DNA of 64,000 nucleotides from Branchipolynoe longqiensis (GCA_030323885.1 CM059198.1:79615911-79679910), one strand, 5' to 3'. Counted from the stretch's first letter, positions 19,824 to 31,372 are shown. Program-made: numbers and translations. Notes: generated from the sequence alone by a model not told the origin.

Positions 19824-21018
19824 CAAATCCCAACAGCAAATACCACAATTAAAATATCACAATATTGGCACTGGACGCCTCCTCCTGAGTACCTGTTCGA
19901 ATCAGAAAATCTGCAGTACATTGTCAACAATGCAAGCAACAGAAACAATTCACCAGAATTTACAAAGTCGTCGTGGTCACCGCTGTTGACTAACATTATT
20001 TTACAGCCTAGACTCTTTATAGGAAATAGAACCCTAACTTCTGTGTGTGGAGGCGCAAAGCAATAATGTATTTTTTTGTGGTAAAGTATTTATTCATCTG
20101 AATATGACATTTGTCAGTGCTGGAGCACTGGTCTTCCCTCCATCTTACTATTGGAATTGACAGTCTAAATAATCTCAGTTTGATCAGTGCTGTAATAGTT
20201 ACAGCACCGATCCTGTAGAATTAAGGGAGTGGCTCCTGCTGTATAATGTACAGCACCAGTCACTGTAGTTCATGCAAAAATGGGGAGCAGCGCCGAGTAG
20301 GTGTATACTCGGGGAAACTCAAACAATCATTGTGGGTTACATTTTTCTCTCTTATAAAACAAGCTAAGTTTATAGTTGACAAGACATTTTGTCTGTCTTA
20401 TATAATGTTGAATGTGTTTAAACAGATTGATAGTTGTGTAGGATTTTCGGTGTGTTGATGGTTTGTTCATGATGGTTAAGGATGGGGGCAGACGAGGGGG
20501 GCCCATTGGGGTGGTGGTAGGGAGAGCAAGCGAGTATGATATTCAATATTACTCAAGCGATGAGCCGCTTACTATATCTGCTTACTGTATCAGTTCCAAG
20601 AAATAGTAACCCAACAGAAATTAAGTGTCGTAAAGTCTAGCAGGGAGGGGTGGCTGGCTCCTGCTGTGCTGTCTCCAGGTCATCTGCCTGTGACACCCCC
20701 TGCCCAGCCCTTTTATTCAGATGGGACCCCTTCAAAATGCAGGTACGCAGTTGCTATGAGTCTCCTCAGTCAGAGACAGTAACATGGCATTTCATTGGCT
20801 GAACTCCTCCAGTCAGTGGTGGGGATAGGCAGGGCGGGAGTGGGTGGACCCCCACCACTCCAACCAGCCCTCTTCCCCCCTGCTGGTTAACGGGGTGGGT
20901 GGTGGGGGGGCCAACCCACCCATGCCAAGTCAGATACATATTTTTCCCATCAAGTTCACCAATCACACTTACATGGGAGTATCAAAACTATTTATCTTTA
21001 CATAACACAAGTGGTGAC
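19824..21018. other. Intron sequence with hairpins, no gene seen
   Basis: No coding signal. It contains the hairpin cluster at 20115-20254 and, at 20640-20990, a GC-richer segment that may be an old LTR or promoter-like repeat. Confidence 0.5.
20090..20254. repeat. Cluster of three related hairpins
   Basis: Hairpin 1 at 20115-20130 is CAGTGCT-GG-AGCACTG. Hairpin 2 at 20187-20207 is GTGCTGTAA-TAG-TTACAGCAC. Hairpin 3 at 20238-20254 is GCTGTA-TAATG-TACAGC. All have perfect stems. The first with its flank (TTTGTC..., GTCTTCC) is shared with 26041-26100, 38240-38295 and 47490-47545. Confidence 0.75.
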
Positions 21019-21147
21019 TGTGATATAACCATAATAGCCGTCTAGACACGTCTGTAATATATGCAAATGAGATGACGTGACATGACTAAGTGTGCCGGAG
21101 GTCTAGACCCCTATCCCAAAGTCAAAGTGTTCACATTGTACTTTCAC
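21019..21147 (+). repeat. 5' LTR of Gypsy copy A2
   Basis: Starts TGTGATATA and ends ACTTTCAC; contains ATGCAAATGAGATGACGT and GTCAAAGTGTTCAC as in A4. It is about 30 bases shorter than the A4 LTR, because the polyadenylation-signal segment is missing. Confidence 0.85.
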
Positions 21148-21167
21148 AGTCACCCCAGTCCCCTACT

Positions 21168-21880
21168 GTGAACAAGACAGAAAATGTACAATGTTGTATT
21201 TTTCTGCACATTGCCAGCGAAGAAGCACGGACAGTTTTTGCAAATTTGGCCATCATGCTCAACAACCAAGACAAGATTAGCCTGCTCACAAAGGCATTCA
21301 AGACATATTGTACCAGTAATATCCAATTTGCTAATAATCAGGTATCGGTTCAATTCGCACAACCAGGCCAGCGAAAACATTTATACATATGTCACGGCCC
21401 TCAGGGACAGAGTCAAAGACTGAATATGGGCCCATAGAGGATTCGCTCTTGCACGATCATCTGGTCGCTGGCATAAAATAACATGACATTAAGAAACAAA
21501 ATGCTTGAGACTGCCACTCCCATACTGGAAAAATGCATAAACACCTGTGAATTAAGCAAATTCAGCACTGACCAGCTGGAGGAAAACTAATTAGATGTGG
21601 AGACAAAGGAAATCGACTACCTGAACAAGTACGCAGTTCCTCGCACCGCTCCACAGGTGGTCCGCAGGTCTGCAACAAGGCGACCATCTTGGAAGTCGAG
21701 CAGCATTGCCGGTGCAGGTGAGTTCAAAATCAACTGCCAAAACTGCGGCTACAAACACAACGGCATGGTTTCTGTCCGGCGAAAGGCGAAGCGTGCATCG
21801 TATGTAAGAAGATTGGTCACTTCAGGAAAATTTGCCGGAGCAAACTTGGCAGGAAAACTGAGCTGGCCGTGGAAGAACCC
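21168..21880 (+). pseudogene. Gag of Gypsy copy A2
   Basis: Pieces in different frames match Gag of A4: FLHIASEEARTVFANLAIML, LTKAFKTYC, then KEIDYLNKYAVPRTAP and FKINCQNCGYKHNG. The zinc knuckle that should follow (CIACKKIGHFGKVC in A4) lies out of frame here. A stop interrupts it near 21590. Not functional. Confidence 0.8.
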
Positions 21881-21919
21881 GATCCTCACAACGTGGAATC
21901 AAAACCAGATCTGGTGGAA

Positions 21920-22310
21920 GTCGATGTACTGACGCCATATGTGTTTGTTGGTGTGCTCGGAAACAGCACTGATCAGGACATCGATCTGAGAGAGACATCC
22001 GGTCAAGTACAAGCTGAACACCGGCTCGGAGGAGAACGTCCACCCGAGGAACATTTTCGACAGACTGATGTCGACACATCTGCCGAACACCAGATGTTCG
22101 CTCATAACATTTTCGGGACACCAGATAACTCCCAATAGCGAGGCATTGGTCCAAATCGATAGCAGAGACATTGTATTCCAGATTGTGCTGGACTGTCAGC
22201 CCATCCTCGGCAAACATGTGTGTGTCACCCTGAAACTGTTGGCATGGGTCGACAAAGTGAACTCTGACACACCCATGACAGCATCGTCCATGCCAACAAA
22301 TTGGTAAGCC
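21920..22310 (+). pseudogene. Aspartic protease of Gypsy copy A2
   Basis: The active-site triad reads LNTGSEENV where A4 has LDTGLEANV, so the catalytic aspartate is replaced by asparagine. After frame changes the rest follows: LITFSGHQITPNSEALVQ, CQPILGKHVCVTLKLLAWVD. The protease would have cut the Gag-Pol polyprotein. Confidence 0.75.
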
Positions 22311-22339
22311 AGCACAGTTATGTTTTCCAGGCTTAGGTT

Positions 22340-23240
22340 TAATTAAGGCTAATGCTGTCATTCACATTGATAATACCGTACAACCTTTCATCGAACTGCC
22401 GAGGAGGATCCCATATGCCATCCAAGATAAGGTATTTGACAAACTGAAACGCATGGTAAAACTGGATGTTATTGTTGAGCAGGATGAACCCACCAAGTGG
22501 GTGAATTCAATTACAATTGTAAAATAAAGTAACAAAATCAGAATCTGTCTGGATGCCACAACGTTACACAAAGCTATCAAGAGACGGCGTTTCCCAACCA
22601 AAACATTTGACAAAATTATTGCTACGACAGCGAATGCACAATATTTCTCAGTTCTAGACCATCAAAGTTCACTATTGTGCATGTTCAACACGCCGTGGGG
22701 CCATTATAGATATACCCATTTGCCCTTTCGCATCACCAGAACCGGTGATATTTTCATTCAAGATATGTGCCGTGTCATGGGCGATTTACCCGGGTTGGGT
22801 ATGGACATTTTGGTATATGGGTCGACTGTTGAAGAACACAACATCAGGCTCAGAGCAGTTTTGGAAAGGGCTAGGTCCGGTAATCTCAAATTAAACTCTT
22901 CCAAATCTCTGATATGCAAAACAACAGTCAAGTATGTATGGGCACCAACTTACCCATCAGCGTGTAAAACCAGATCCAGACAGAATCCAAATAATAGTCG
23001 ACATGACAGAGCTGCGTGACAAGCAAGGCATGCAGCAGTTTGTTGGTATGGTTGGCTATGTGCACAAGTTCATACCAAACATGTCTGAAATCACGACACT
23101 AGACAAGGACGTCGCGTGGCAGTGGCAAAATGAACAGCAGAGTGCATATGACAAACTAAAAGACAAGTTAAAAACCACTCATGTCCTGCCATTCTATAAT
23201 GTTAAAAAACTCATAGTCATCCAGTTAGATGCTTGTTAGT
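22340..23240 (+). pseudogene. Reverse transcriptase of Gypsy copy A2
   Basis: It runs from ELPRRIPYAIQ and RMVKLDVIVEQDEPTKWV through the fingers to the palm. The catalytic box is damaged: GMDILVYGSTVEEHN has one Asp where A3 reads VTDDILVYG. A segment just before it (the block around the first Asp) is also shortened. The thumb and connection continue as GMVGYVHKFIPNMS. Stops occur at 22527 and elsewhere. Confidence 0.82.
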
Positions 23241-23520
23241 CAGGGCTAGGAGTGTTATTATGCAAAATACTAAAACACTTGCATCTCGGACATTGGATTT
23301 GTCACAATGCAGATATGCCACAATCGAAAAAGAAATGCTCGCAATATGGTTTGGCTGTCAAAGGTTTCATGACTATATTTTTGGTAAATAAGTACAAATC
23401 AAAACAGATCACAAGCCACGTGTGGCCATCATGCAGAAACCTATTCACAAATTGTCAGCACGAATGCAGCAGATGTGAATGCGATTGCAAAATTATAACA
23501 TGAAGTTGTGCCACATTAAG
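23240..23520 (+). pseudogene. RNase H of Gypsy copy A2
   Basis: Broken counterpart of the RNase H of A3/A4 (QVDACQSGLGAVLMQ, IEKEMLAICFGCQRFHDYIF, QTDHKPLVAIMQK). Here TAG replaces a codon after the first block, and the remaining blocks lie in two frames. Confidence 0.72.
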
Positions 23521-24450
23521 GGGTCCTTAATTTTGTGTGCAGACAAGTTGTTCAGAGTGCACAGTGTGGAAGTCGGTCACGCTGACCTATTTGACGACAC
23601 AATGAGCATCGCTGCGAATGACATGCAGTTGTCAAGTATGTTGAGTAAAATAAGCAAAGAGTATGAAACTGACAAGTCAATGGCCAAGCTAATCACACAC
23701 ATCGATAATGCGTCGGACACTACACAAACATGTACACCACCTTGTTTAAGACAGTACATTTCGTACAAAGACGAGTTGGCAGTAGAAAACAACCTGGCAA
23801 TGAAAACTAACCTTGTCATCGTACCTCCCAAGTTAAGAGATGATATGATTGAAGCATTACATGAAATGCACTTGGGAATCACCAAATCCAAACAACTGGC
23901 GAGGGACTGCATGTTTTGGCCTAACATAAACAAACAAATAGAAAACAGAGTCAGTCGGTGTGATACATGTCAGAAGAACAGGAAAAGTTTACACAATGAA
24001 CCACTGATTAGCCACACGATAGCATGTCAACCATACAAGAAAATAGGTGCTGACCTTTTCGAGTTAAACCACAAGAATTACTTGATAACTGTACACTACT
24101 ACACAAAATATCCTGAGGTCACACTGCTCAGACACACATCATCTGCCAGCCTGATTGAGGCAATGAAGGACAATTTCGCTAGACATAGGATTCCCAAACA
24201 GGTAGTCTCTGACTATGGTCCACAACACACCGTTGCCTGTGCTCTTGCATCTCCAGCTCAACTGCTCTAGAGCAGGAGACTACGGTAGAGAATTCCAACA
24301 GTGAAAAGTAATTTGAAACCCTAGGCACAAAACACAAAAAGAACGCAAACAGCGAAACGTCAACAGAGCCAACAAAGTTTTCATGATAAGAAATGGGGCA
24401 GGGCACACAAGCCTATAAGGCCTGGTAGCAGTGTGAAATACAAAAATCAT
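23479..24450 (+). pseudogene. Integrase of Gypsy copy A2
   Basis: The 263-codon frame to 24270 has the zinc-binding part (MHLGITKSKQLARDCMFWPN, then CDTCQKNRKS) and the first core block (ADLFELNHKNYLITVHYYTK). The second catalytic Asp region reads VVSDYGPQHTV (normally SDNGPQF). A deletion then removes the region carrying the third acidic residue. The chromatin-side C-terminal part continues in another frame. Confidence 0.82.
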
Positions 24451-24840
24451 TTGGGGGAATGGGAAAAGGGGGTAGTGTTGGGACGTACAGGTATATCCGG
24501 TTGAGAGTACCAAATATTAAATGAATCAGGTAACATGTTGTACAGAAACAGGGTCCAAATAATCAGTATGCCGGAAGCACCACAGCCCAAACTGGTCGGC
24601 CAGGTGCTGGACGTGCCGGCGAGTCAGGGGAGTGTAAATAACGATATGGGTGCAACCAATCTAACTAGGTCAGGTCGGGTGATTAAGCCAGCCGACTGTC
24701 TAAACCTATGAAGTTGATAAGATGCCAGTCGAGATGACCTACTAAGGGTTTGCATGTTTGTTTTTTTTTGGTACATTAGTTGATTAAGCAGGGGAAATTT
24801 CAGTCGCATTCGGCTGGTCTTCCTCATTCCACTGCTCCTT

Positions 24841-25226
24841 GCCCTATCCTAATAATGCCGAGTGTCTGGTTAGGAAGCGACAAGTATCAATTTTTAAGTC
24901 CAGTGGCTAGCGTGCCACCACCTAGCGCAGTTCAGTGTAACTGCATAGGTGTGTGGCGTAGTGTCTGCTGCCACGTGTGGTAGTGGAGCTCATGTACAGA
25001 CTACTACAGTATTATTAGAGCGGTTTTACAGGGCTACTTATATAATTGGAATGTTATTATAATGACTTTATAGAAATAACTGGATGATTTAAATATGATT
25101 AAAACAGTTTTCTTAATGCTCCAGTTTCGCGAAAAGGAGATATTTTAGAATTTATTTAAACTATTATTGATTTATGAACCGGACCTAACAACTGACTATA
25201 AGAATGTCCCTTTGACTCAAATTTAG
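24841..25226. other. Intron sequence, no gene seen
   Basis: Nothing recognised. The last bases, AAATTTAG, are the acceptor of EGF exon 2. Confidence 0.55.
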
Positions 25227-25391
25227 ACTGTCCGAGAGGTTACTTCGGAGACAAATGTAAAAGTATCTGTAACTGCAAGAATAGACTTGAGAAGTGTGAT
25301 GGGACCACTGGCCTCTGTAAGAGTGGATGTGCTGATGGATACAGTGGTGATGCTTGCAGTTTGATGACCACTCCTCATCCAGGCCGGCTTC
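25227..25391 (+). CDS. EGF-like exon 2 of a multi-EGF gene
   Basis: A 165-base exon with acceptor AAATTTAG and strong donor GTAAGT. It starts and ends in phase 1. It encodes one complete EGF-like module: CPRGYFGDKC, CNC, C..TTGLC, CADGYSGDAC (eight cysteine positions in the MEGF/laminin-like spacing). It ends with a short Thr/Pro-rich linker (MTTPHPGR). Joining to exon 1 and to exon 3 (44833) gives sense codons at both borders. The downstream intron is 19.4 kb. Confidence 0.9.
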
Positions 25392-26403
25392 GTAAGTTTC
25401 ACTTTCATTTACAAACTGAACAATTCAAAACCTAAACATGTATATAGGATTTAAGTCTGCTTTCAGAATGCACCTAATAGTTGAGGCCCAAAGACAATAA
25501 GATAAAGAAACAACTGAATGGTTTTGGTATTATAGGGTCCTTGTACAAACATAGACACTAATCAAGTCTGTACTAGACTACTAAATGACTGAAACATACA
25601 ATCCAAGCATTGTTTATCCCATCATTACTAACAACCTACTTACTCAAACTACTTCATGTAGTCAAAAAACACACCTGAGGTATTAACCCTTTAAGCATAA
25701 CCCTATAAGCTAGCCACACTCTATCTAACAGAATAAACAAACCATTCTACTAACACTCACTCCATCTCAAAATGTTAACTCCAACAACATGATAGTTTTG
25801 CAATTCACAACATAGTAGGCATACAAACCTATGAAGGAAAACTATGCTCCTAACCACTCCGTAATGTAAAGGTCTAATCAATACACATGTATGTATCAAA
25901 TGTGTAGGAATACAACATATAACTGCTATTTTTGTATGTGAATTGTCAAACTATACCATATGTAAGTCTTTGAATGTTTGATATTGTTATTTCAGCTGAT
26001 TTGGGCTAGCTGCATATATTGTAAATAACTGTATTGTCACATGGCTGGAAGACCAGTGCCACGGCACTGACAAAAGACTTTATTCAATGAATAAACTATA
26101 TTTACAACAACAAAATAAAAAATAAAAATGCACGACCAGTGCTGTTCCCACTGAGGTCCCCGCTCCCCCACTCCGGTATGTCTTGCCTGCTAGCGTTCTC
26201 TCCTTATAATCCCTTCCCACCAACATCGGGATTCCTCATTCGTCACAACAACAAATAAATTGATGTATTTGTCTACAGAACAAATCAATAGCCAAGACAT
26301 TTTGACTTCCTGACACAAAAATACCCCAACTAAAACCCAAATGCTGCTGCGTACAGTACAACATAATACATAAAAGAACATACATGTTCACGATGGACAT
26401 CAG
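25392..26403. other. Intron sequence with one dispersed hairpin repeat
   Basis: No coding signal. The stretch at 26041-26100 carries a copy of the hairpin-bearing dispersed repeat. The rest is unique AT-rich sequence. Confidence 0.55.
26041..26100 (-). repeat. Dispersed hairpin repeat, copy 2
   Basis: On the minus strand it reads TTTATTCATTGAATAAA, then GTCTTTTGT, then CAGTGCCGTGGCACTG and GTCTTCC. Two neighbouring palindromes are present; the second (26054-26069) has a perfect 7-base stem with a 2-base loop. Confidence 0.7.
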
Positions 26404-27440
26404 TTGCGCGGTGAAGGTATCAAGGCTACCATGTATCTAGACATCTTAATTATCGTCGCAGAAGATGAGCGCACATGCACACAGCAATTCCAGACTACAA
26501 GAGCACTCTTTACCATCCTCGCACTGCCTCAGGGAGTGGAAAAGACCCAGCACCCCGCGCAACCTGTCAGATGGCTCGGGATCAATATAAAGGCTGTTGA
26601 AATGACTCTTGCCATACCCACCGACAAGGTAGAAGCAACCATTAAACTCATTAACAAAACTATAAAGAGGGTCAACATCACAAGGAAGCAGCTCCAGTTA
26701 ACACTGGGGAAACAGCTTCACCTCTCAAAATGCGTCCAGCCGACACACATATTCGTCGGCCACCTCCTCGACCCACTGTGTGGATTCCCGGAAAAAAACA
26801 CCCCGGTCAGCGACAAAATGAAGGCGGACCTGAGATAGTTTCGCCCCTTCACATACGGATGGAATGGAATATACATAATTCCACCCGTACACCCACACAG
26901 GACGATAGAGGTTGATGCATGCCTTGCAGGGATAGGAGGATGACAACTGGCACCTACTCATTCAGGCTCAACGACACGATGGTCGAGACGGAGGAGCATG
27001 ACATCAACCACATGGAGGCTATTAATGTGGTGTTAGCACTCCACACATTCAGACGTCACAGCCACCTAGGCAGACACATGACACTGTGACAACCAGGTGG
27101 CAGTGCACGTCCTCACGACAGGCCAAGGTTGTGACCCACGCCTGATAGAGGCTGCATGCTCGGCATGGATGCTCCAAGCGGTACGACAGGTTAAAGTGTC
27201 CTTCAACCACGTGTCAGGGGTGGACAACATCCTAGCAGATGCACTAGGCAGGGTCCCTATCAGTAAAACACATAGAGCCGAAGCCATAGAAGCCTGCACT
27301 TACCATAAACTCACCCCTGTTCAGCCATGCCTATACATCTACCAAATGCATGACTTCTCTCACCTTGGCAGACCCGGCATACAATGCACTCCGCAAGTTG
27401 GACAAGCAGCGGCGAGGGCCGCGGGCAGGCAAACTAGCGG
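26404..27440 (+). pseudogene. DIRS-type RT / RNase H fragment (DIRS-5)
   Basis: It starts inside the RT palm; the catalytic box reads TMYLDILIIVAED (normally YLDD or YVDD, so one Asp is lost). It then has VRWLGINI, RKQLQLTLGKQLHLSKCVQP (compare RKQIQRLIGILQHVAKCVAP in DIRS-3) and, after stops at about 26837 and 26942, RNase H pieces (IEVDACLAGIGG, FNHVSGVDNILADALGR). The AT/GC balance is closer to DIRS-3 than DIRS-1. No recombinase follows, so the element is partial at both ends. Confidence 0.75.
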
Positions 27441-28175
27441 GTGTACAAACAACACTGCACCCTATACCAAGTGACAACCATGGCTCCCACGCCTATGCAA
27501 GTCAGATGCTGGATGAAAGACATCGCGGCCGAACAATGCCCGTCTTCGGTCGCCATCACCATCCCAGCCAACATGCCCTGGTGGGCCCTACATGGGTTGT
27601 CAATGGGCAAGCTGGGCACAGCTGGGCAGGGGCTCCAGGTGGGCTCTGAAGTGGGTGTGAGATAGGCCCCACATGGGCTAGATTCCCAGCTTTAACAAAA
27701 ATAAATCTTATTTTGTCTAAGATATATCTAACATATTCAATAACTGAGATAGCCCCCCCCCCCCTCCGCTGGAACCACTAGAGTGGGTCTCAGGGTGGGG
27801 CTCGTTCTCCATGCAATCAAGAGATCCAAACCACCAACGTGCCCCTACACGTGATCACACGAGTCATCAAGCACCTACAGGCGACCCGGCCACACAGGGC
27901 GAAGGTTGTACCAAAGACGATAGCGGAATTCGACCCAACAAGGAACACCACCAGGGATGACATCATGACACGTTAGACCCTATACATCAGACAAAAGTGG
28001 GCCAAGAATAGGCAGGCCAACGACCAGAACAGGCTGCTCACAACGGAGCAGGCCCCGGACCCTTGCCTGTCCGAACCAGACCGACACATACACCCTTCAT
28101 CCCATACGCAAGGTGGCAGACGCCATAGCATACGAGCATGGCAGAACGGAGCTAGAGGTAAACAATACTTCCGAG
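27441..28175 (+). other. Unassigned region beside the DIRS-5 fragment
   Basis: Broken coding-like sequence continues (for example TRVIKHLQATRPHRAKVVPK near 27860-27915), interrupted by stops and by a C-run at 27755. It may be the 3' part of DIRS-5, but no tyrosine recombinase motif could be seen. It ends at the GGTGAG target duplication of the next element. Confidence 0.4.
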
Positions 28176-28181
28176 GGTGAG
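28176..28181. repeat. Target-site duplication, left copy (GGTGAG)
   Basis: Identical to 37704-37709, immediately outside the inverted repeats. Confidence 0.75.
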
Positions 28182-28520
28182 AGTAGTATAGGCGGGTTCT
28201 TTTGAGTGTACAATTACGTAATCCTGGCTCTAAGAGAGTCCATTGACCTTAACTGCCCCCTCTGAGAGAGTCCATTGACCTTAGATGACCACTTCTGAGA
28301 GCGTTCATGCGGGTCGCAAGGGTCGTTTGTCCTTAGAAGACCTACTGTAGGTATTGTTATTATGCGATGAGGGGTATGATTGTGTGTGTGTGTGTGTGTG
28401 GTTTAACCCACACTCCCCCCCCCTTGAATACCCGAAGCAGTGACGTCATTGAGAGAGTTGGTGTTGGTAAGGTCATAGAGTTCATTTATCCTAGCCATCT
28501 GTCGTTTTATGTGTGTGTGT
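28182..28520 (+). repeat. Left terminal inverted repeat of the 9.5 kb unit
   Basis: It includes ATTACGTAATCCTGGCTCT, two direct copies of GAGAGTCCATTGACCTTA, GTTTGTCCTTAGA, a GT microsatellite, and CTAGCCATCTGTCGTTTT. All of these recur in the same order in the right arm, inverted. Confidence 0.85.
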
Positions 28521-28800
28521 GTCCCCCCAAACTCCCCCCCGAAAACCCGAAGCAGTGATGTCATTGAGCTAGTTGGTGTTGGTAGAGGTCATAGAGTTCA
28601 TTTATCCTAGCCATCTGTTGTTATTTGTTTTGTGTGTGTTTGTGTGTGTGTATTTCCCCCCAATCTCCCTCCCCCCCAAAAAAAAAACCTGAAGCTTTGA
28701 TGTCATTGAGCTAGTTGGTGTTGGTACAGCTCATAGAGTGCATTTATCCTAGCCATCTGTTGTTATTGTTTTGTGTGTCTGTGCATCATTGAGCTGGGTG
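28430..28800 (+). repeat. Tandem copies of an inner TIR block (about 120 bases, three copies)
   Basis: The phrase CATTGAG..AGTTGGTGTTGGTA, followed by CATAGAG.TCATTTATCCTAGCCATCTG, starts at about 28446, 28560 and 28697. The right arm has it once. GT and C runs separate the copies. Confidence 0.8.
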
Positions 28801-29300
28801 GTGATAGTGCTGGTGGTGGTGGTGGTGGTGGTTGTTACTGCTAATAATTGAATCGGGAAGGGAGGGGGTAGACACTTTCAGCAGTAACATCTGCCACCTC
28901 AGTCTTCCCCTCCCAAAAAACCCATACAGTGACATCATTGAGTGGGTTGGTGATGGAGGTGGTGGATGTTACTGCTAAAAATAGAATCGCTGAGGGAGGA
29001 GGGTAGAGACTTTTAGCAGTAACATCTGCCATCCCAGCATTCCCCCCAAAACCGATACAGTGGCGTCATTGAGTGGTATGGTGCAGGTGCAGGTGCAGGT
29101 GCAGGTGCAGGTGGTGGTGGTGGTAGATGTTACTGCTAAAATAGAATCGGGGAGGGAGGGAGTTGACACACCCACCCCACTCAATGACGTCACTGTTTGA
29201 ATTGGTTTTGTGCGTGTGTGCATACCCCCCACCCTCCCCGACTCTATTTGAGCAGCATTATTCACCACACCCCGCTCAATGATGTCACTGTATGAGATAT
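28800..29300. repeat. GGT/GCAGGT microsatellites with degenerate repeats
   Basis: Runs of GGT (28816-28835), GCAGGT (29082-29110) and related copies of a TGTTACTGCTAA.AATAGAATCG block alternate. The block GATGT.ACTGCTAAAA.ATAGAATCG occurs three times. Confidence 0.7.
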
Positions 29301-29460
29301 TTTATTCAACCTCACCCTCCTCCCATATCAGTTAGTGATGGAGTTTTGATGAAGTAACATCAATATTTAAGTGAAGAACAACATCAACATTTAAGCGAAG
29401 AACAACATGGGAAAACATCAGGTATGTTTGCTCATATCTTATTTATTTATAGATATTAAT

Positions 29461-29794
29461 TGATACACTTATTTTAATTTATGTAATTTATCAAAATAAC
29501 AAATATGTTGTAATACATATTTTGTTTGATGTAAACTGAAACATATATATATGTATATATATATATGCTTATCACAGTGAATTGTTATATATACTTTATT
29601 CACATGGAAGTGAATATATATATTACTTTTACCAAATTTAATATATATATATATATGTATATACTTATCACAGTGATTAATTGATACACTTATTTTAATT
29701 GATGTAATTTGTCAAAATAACACATATGTTGTAATACATATTTTGTTTGATGTAAATTCAAACATATATATATATGTGTGTATATATATATATT

Positions 29795-29825
<31 letters not shown>

Positions 29826-29910
29826 GCTTATCACAGTGAATTGTTATTTATACTTTATTCGCATGGAAGTGGATATATATATATATTACTTTTACAATAA
29901 ATGATGATAT
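29461..29910. repeat. AT-rich tandem duplication, period about 221 bases
   Basis: TGATACACTTATTTTAATT begins at 29461 and at 29682, followed in both by GTAATTT.TCAAAATAAC and later CTTATCACAGTGAATTGTTAT. TA microsatellites lie between. Confidence 0.8.
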
Positions 29911-29969
29911 ATACTTATATTATGTATTCCCCTACCCCTCTTCATCTTTTCAGCGTTTTTCCTGTGACA

Positions 29970-30185
29970 CATTGTAAAATATTCCGATAAAACACATTGG
30001 TGGAGGAATGCAAATGGTCCACTATGGTAAAAGGTATATAGAGCCAGGTGCATAATTGTATTCATGTAGTTGCTGGTGATACTTTAGTCATGGTCAATAG
30101 TCATTATGTGTTAGTCAGATAGTGTGAAAGAGGCACTAGGAGATAGTGTGTAAGGGGCACTTAGAGCTCCATACACTCAGCTCAG
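29970..30185 (+). repeat. Second inverted block, left arm
   Basis: Matches 36780-36970 in inverse orientation: ATTGTAAAATATT.C, then CATTGGTGG.GGAATGCAAA, GCCAGGTGCATA and AGTGTGTAAGGGGC.CT.AGAG. Some internal pieces (GTCAGATAGTGTGAAAGAGGC) are extra on this side. Confidence 0.75.
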
Positions 30186-30349
30186 GACAGGTGGTGGCCA
30201 ACCAGCCACGCCGCATGGTGGTGGTGGGCAGAGCACTGTAGCCATGGAAACCCAGGAATGCTTGATGTTCATTGATGGAGCTTGAGATGTTTGATTCTCA
30301 TTGGAGAAAAAGGTCAGGTTATAGTATTTCTGGATATCCGGCCGTCATG

Positions 30350-30620
30350 AACACCAGAGAATACCATAAACTCTCCCCATTCAATTCACATCTGATGCCC
30401 CTCTCAAACAAACCCTTACACAACCCCATAACGAAGAAAGGGAAGACAAGTCACAAAGATAGACAGTGAAGATGTTGTGATTTATTGGCATCAACTCCTG
30501 TTCACCTCCTAGTGACCTATCGCCCTGACCCATTACCTTCTGTCCACACAGAATCTCATTGCCTCTGTAGTCTGTCTATGAATCAGTGCCTACAGCCCAT
30601 TGAACCGGAGTCCTTCATGA
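30350..30620 (-). repeat. Dispersed LTR-like repeat, copy 1
   Basis: Shares GAAGACAAGTCACA.AGATA.ACAGTG, CAACTCCTGT.CACCTCCTAGTGACCTATC-type blocks with 31390-31640. An AATAAA signal is present on the minus strand of both. LTR is the likely identity, but the ends are not defined. Confidence 0.5.
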
Positions 30621-30640
30621 TGTGACATCTGCGTTCAATC

Positions 30641-30999
30641 ATGAGGCTAACCTGGAAGGACAAAGTGACAAATAAGGAAATACTCAAACGGACGGGGCTG
30701 CTCTCCATGGAAGATCTTCTGATCAAAAAGAATCCCCGGTGGACTGGACACCTCATGAGGATGTCATCAGACAGGCTACCAAAGCAGATCCTCTATTCTC
30801 AACTGTCTTCTGGTTACAGAAAGAGAGGGCGCCCTCATCTCCGGTTCAAGGATACCATCAAGAGAAACCTGAAGCTGAGAGACATTAAGACCGACTCATT
30901 GGCATCATTCTCACAGCAGAGAGCTAAATGGAGAGTGGCAGTCAAGTAATGAAAGAAGTCTTTGTCGCGTCGCAACCCACATCATGATGATGATGATGA
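30641..30999 (+). pseudogene. C-terminal fragment of a third LINE type, ATG-repeat tail
   Basis: The 100-codon frame ends in the motif set RWTGHLMRMSSDRLPKQILY, RKRGRPHLRFKDTIKRNLK, QQRAKWR. This H..RM..DRLP then GxRxRGRP...W/F.D series is the usual end of RT in RTE-like and related LINEs. A (ATG)n run at 30981-30999 acts as its 3' tail. The 5' truncation lies upstream of 30641. It sits directly against the minus-strand Gypsy B RT. Confidence 0.75.
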
Positions 31000-31372
31000 G
31001 GAGCTATGACATCAGCATAATTAGGAATTAATTGTCGATAATATCCTGCCGACCCTAGCAAACGTCTTACTTCTTTTTTACTAGTCGGAGAAGCCATATC
31101 CCTAATTGCAACAATTTGTTCAGGATCCGGTTTTAAACCTGCTTCACATACAACGTAACCTAATAGCTTTACTTCAGCTACTCCAAATTCAAAATTAGAT
31201 TCCCTAATAGTCATACAATTATCCTGCAAGATGGCCAAAATGTTTGCTACATCTTGTTGATGACTTTCCTCATCCGGTGAATACATTATAATATCATCTA
31301 AATAAATCAAATAACACTTTCCTAAAAATTCCGAAAAAAATAACATTCATCATTCTTTGGAAAACAGCTTAT
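30962..31372 (-). pseudogene. Gypsy family B reverse transcriptase, palm to thumb
   Basis: A different Gypsy lineage from family A. It reads FSEFLGKCYLIYLDDIIMYS with an intact YLDD box, then FEFGVAEVKLLGYVV, GLKPDPEQIVAI and KKEVRRLLGSAGYYRQLIPN. One frame is open for 134 codons after a short frameshift near 31346. It continues upstream as 32421-32596, separated by a 1 kb insertion. Confidence 0.88.

Larger units (their letters stand above)
21019..24840 (+). mobile_element. Gypsy family A, copy A2, decayed and 3'-truncated
   Basis: A + strand copy of the family seen complete at 51357-56180. It has the 5' LTR, gag, protease, RT, RNase H and integrase in that order, each damaged. The 3' part matches copy A4 as far as AGCAGGGGAAATTTCAGTC and the following CTGGTCTTCCTCATTCC, then stops near 24840. 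No 3' LTR is present. Confidence 0.88.
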
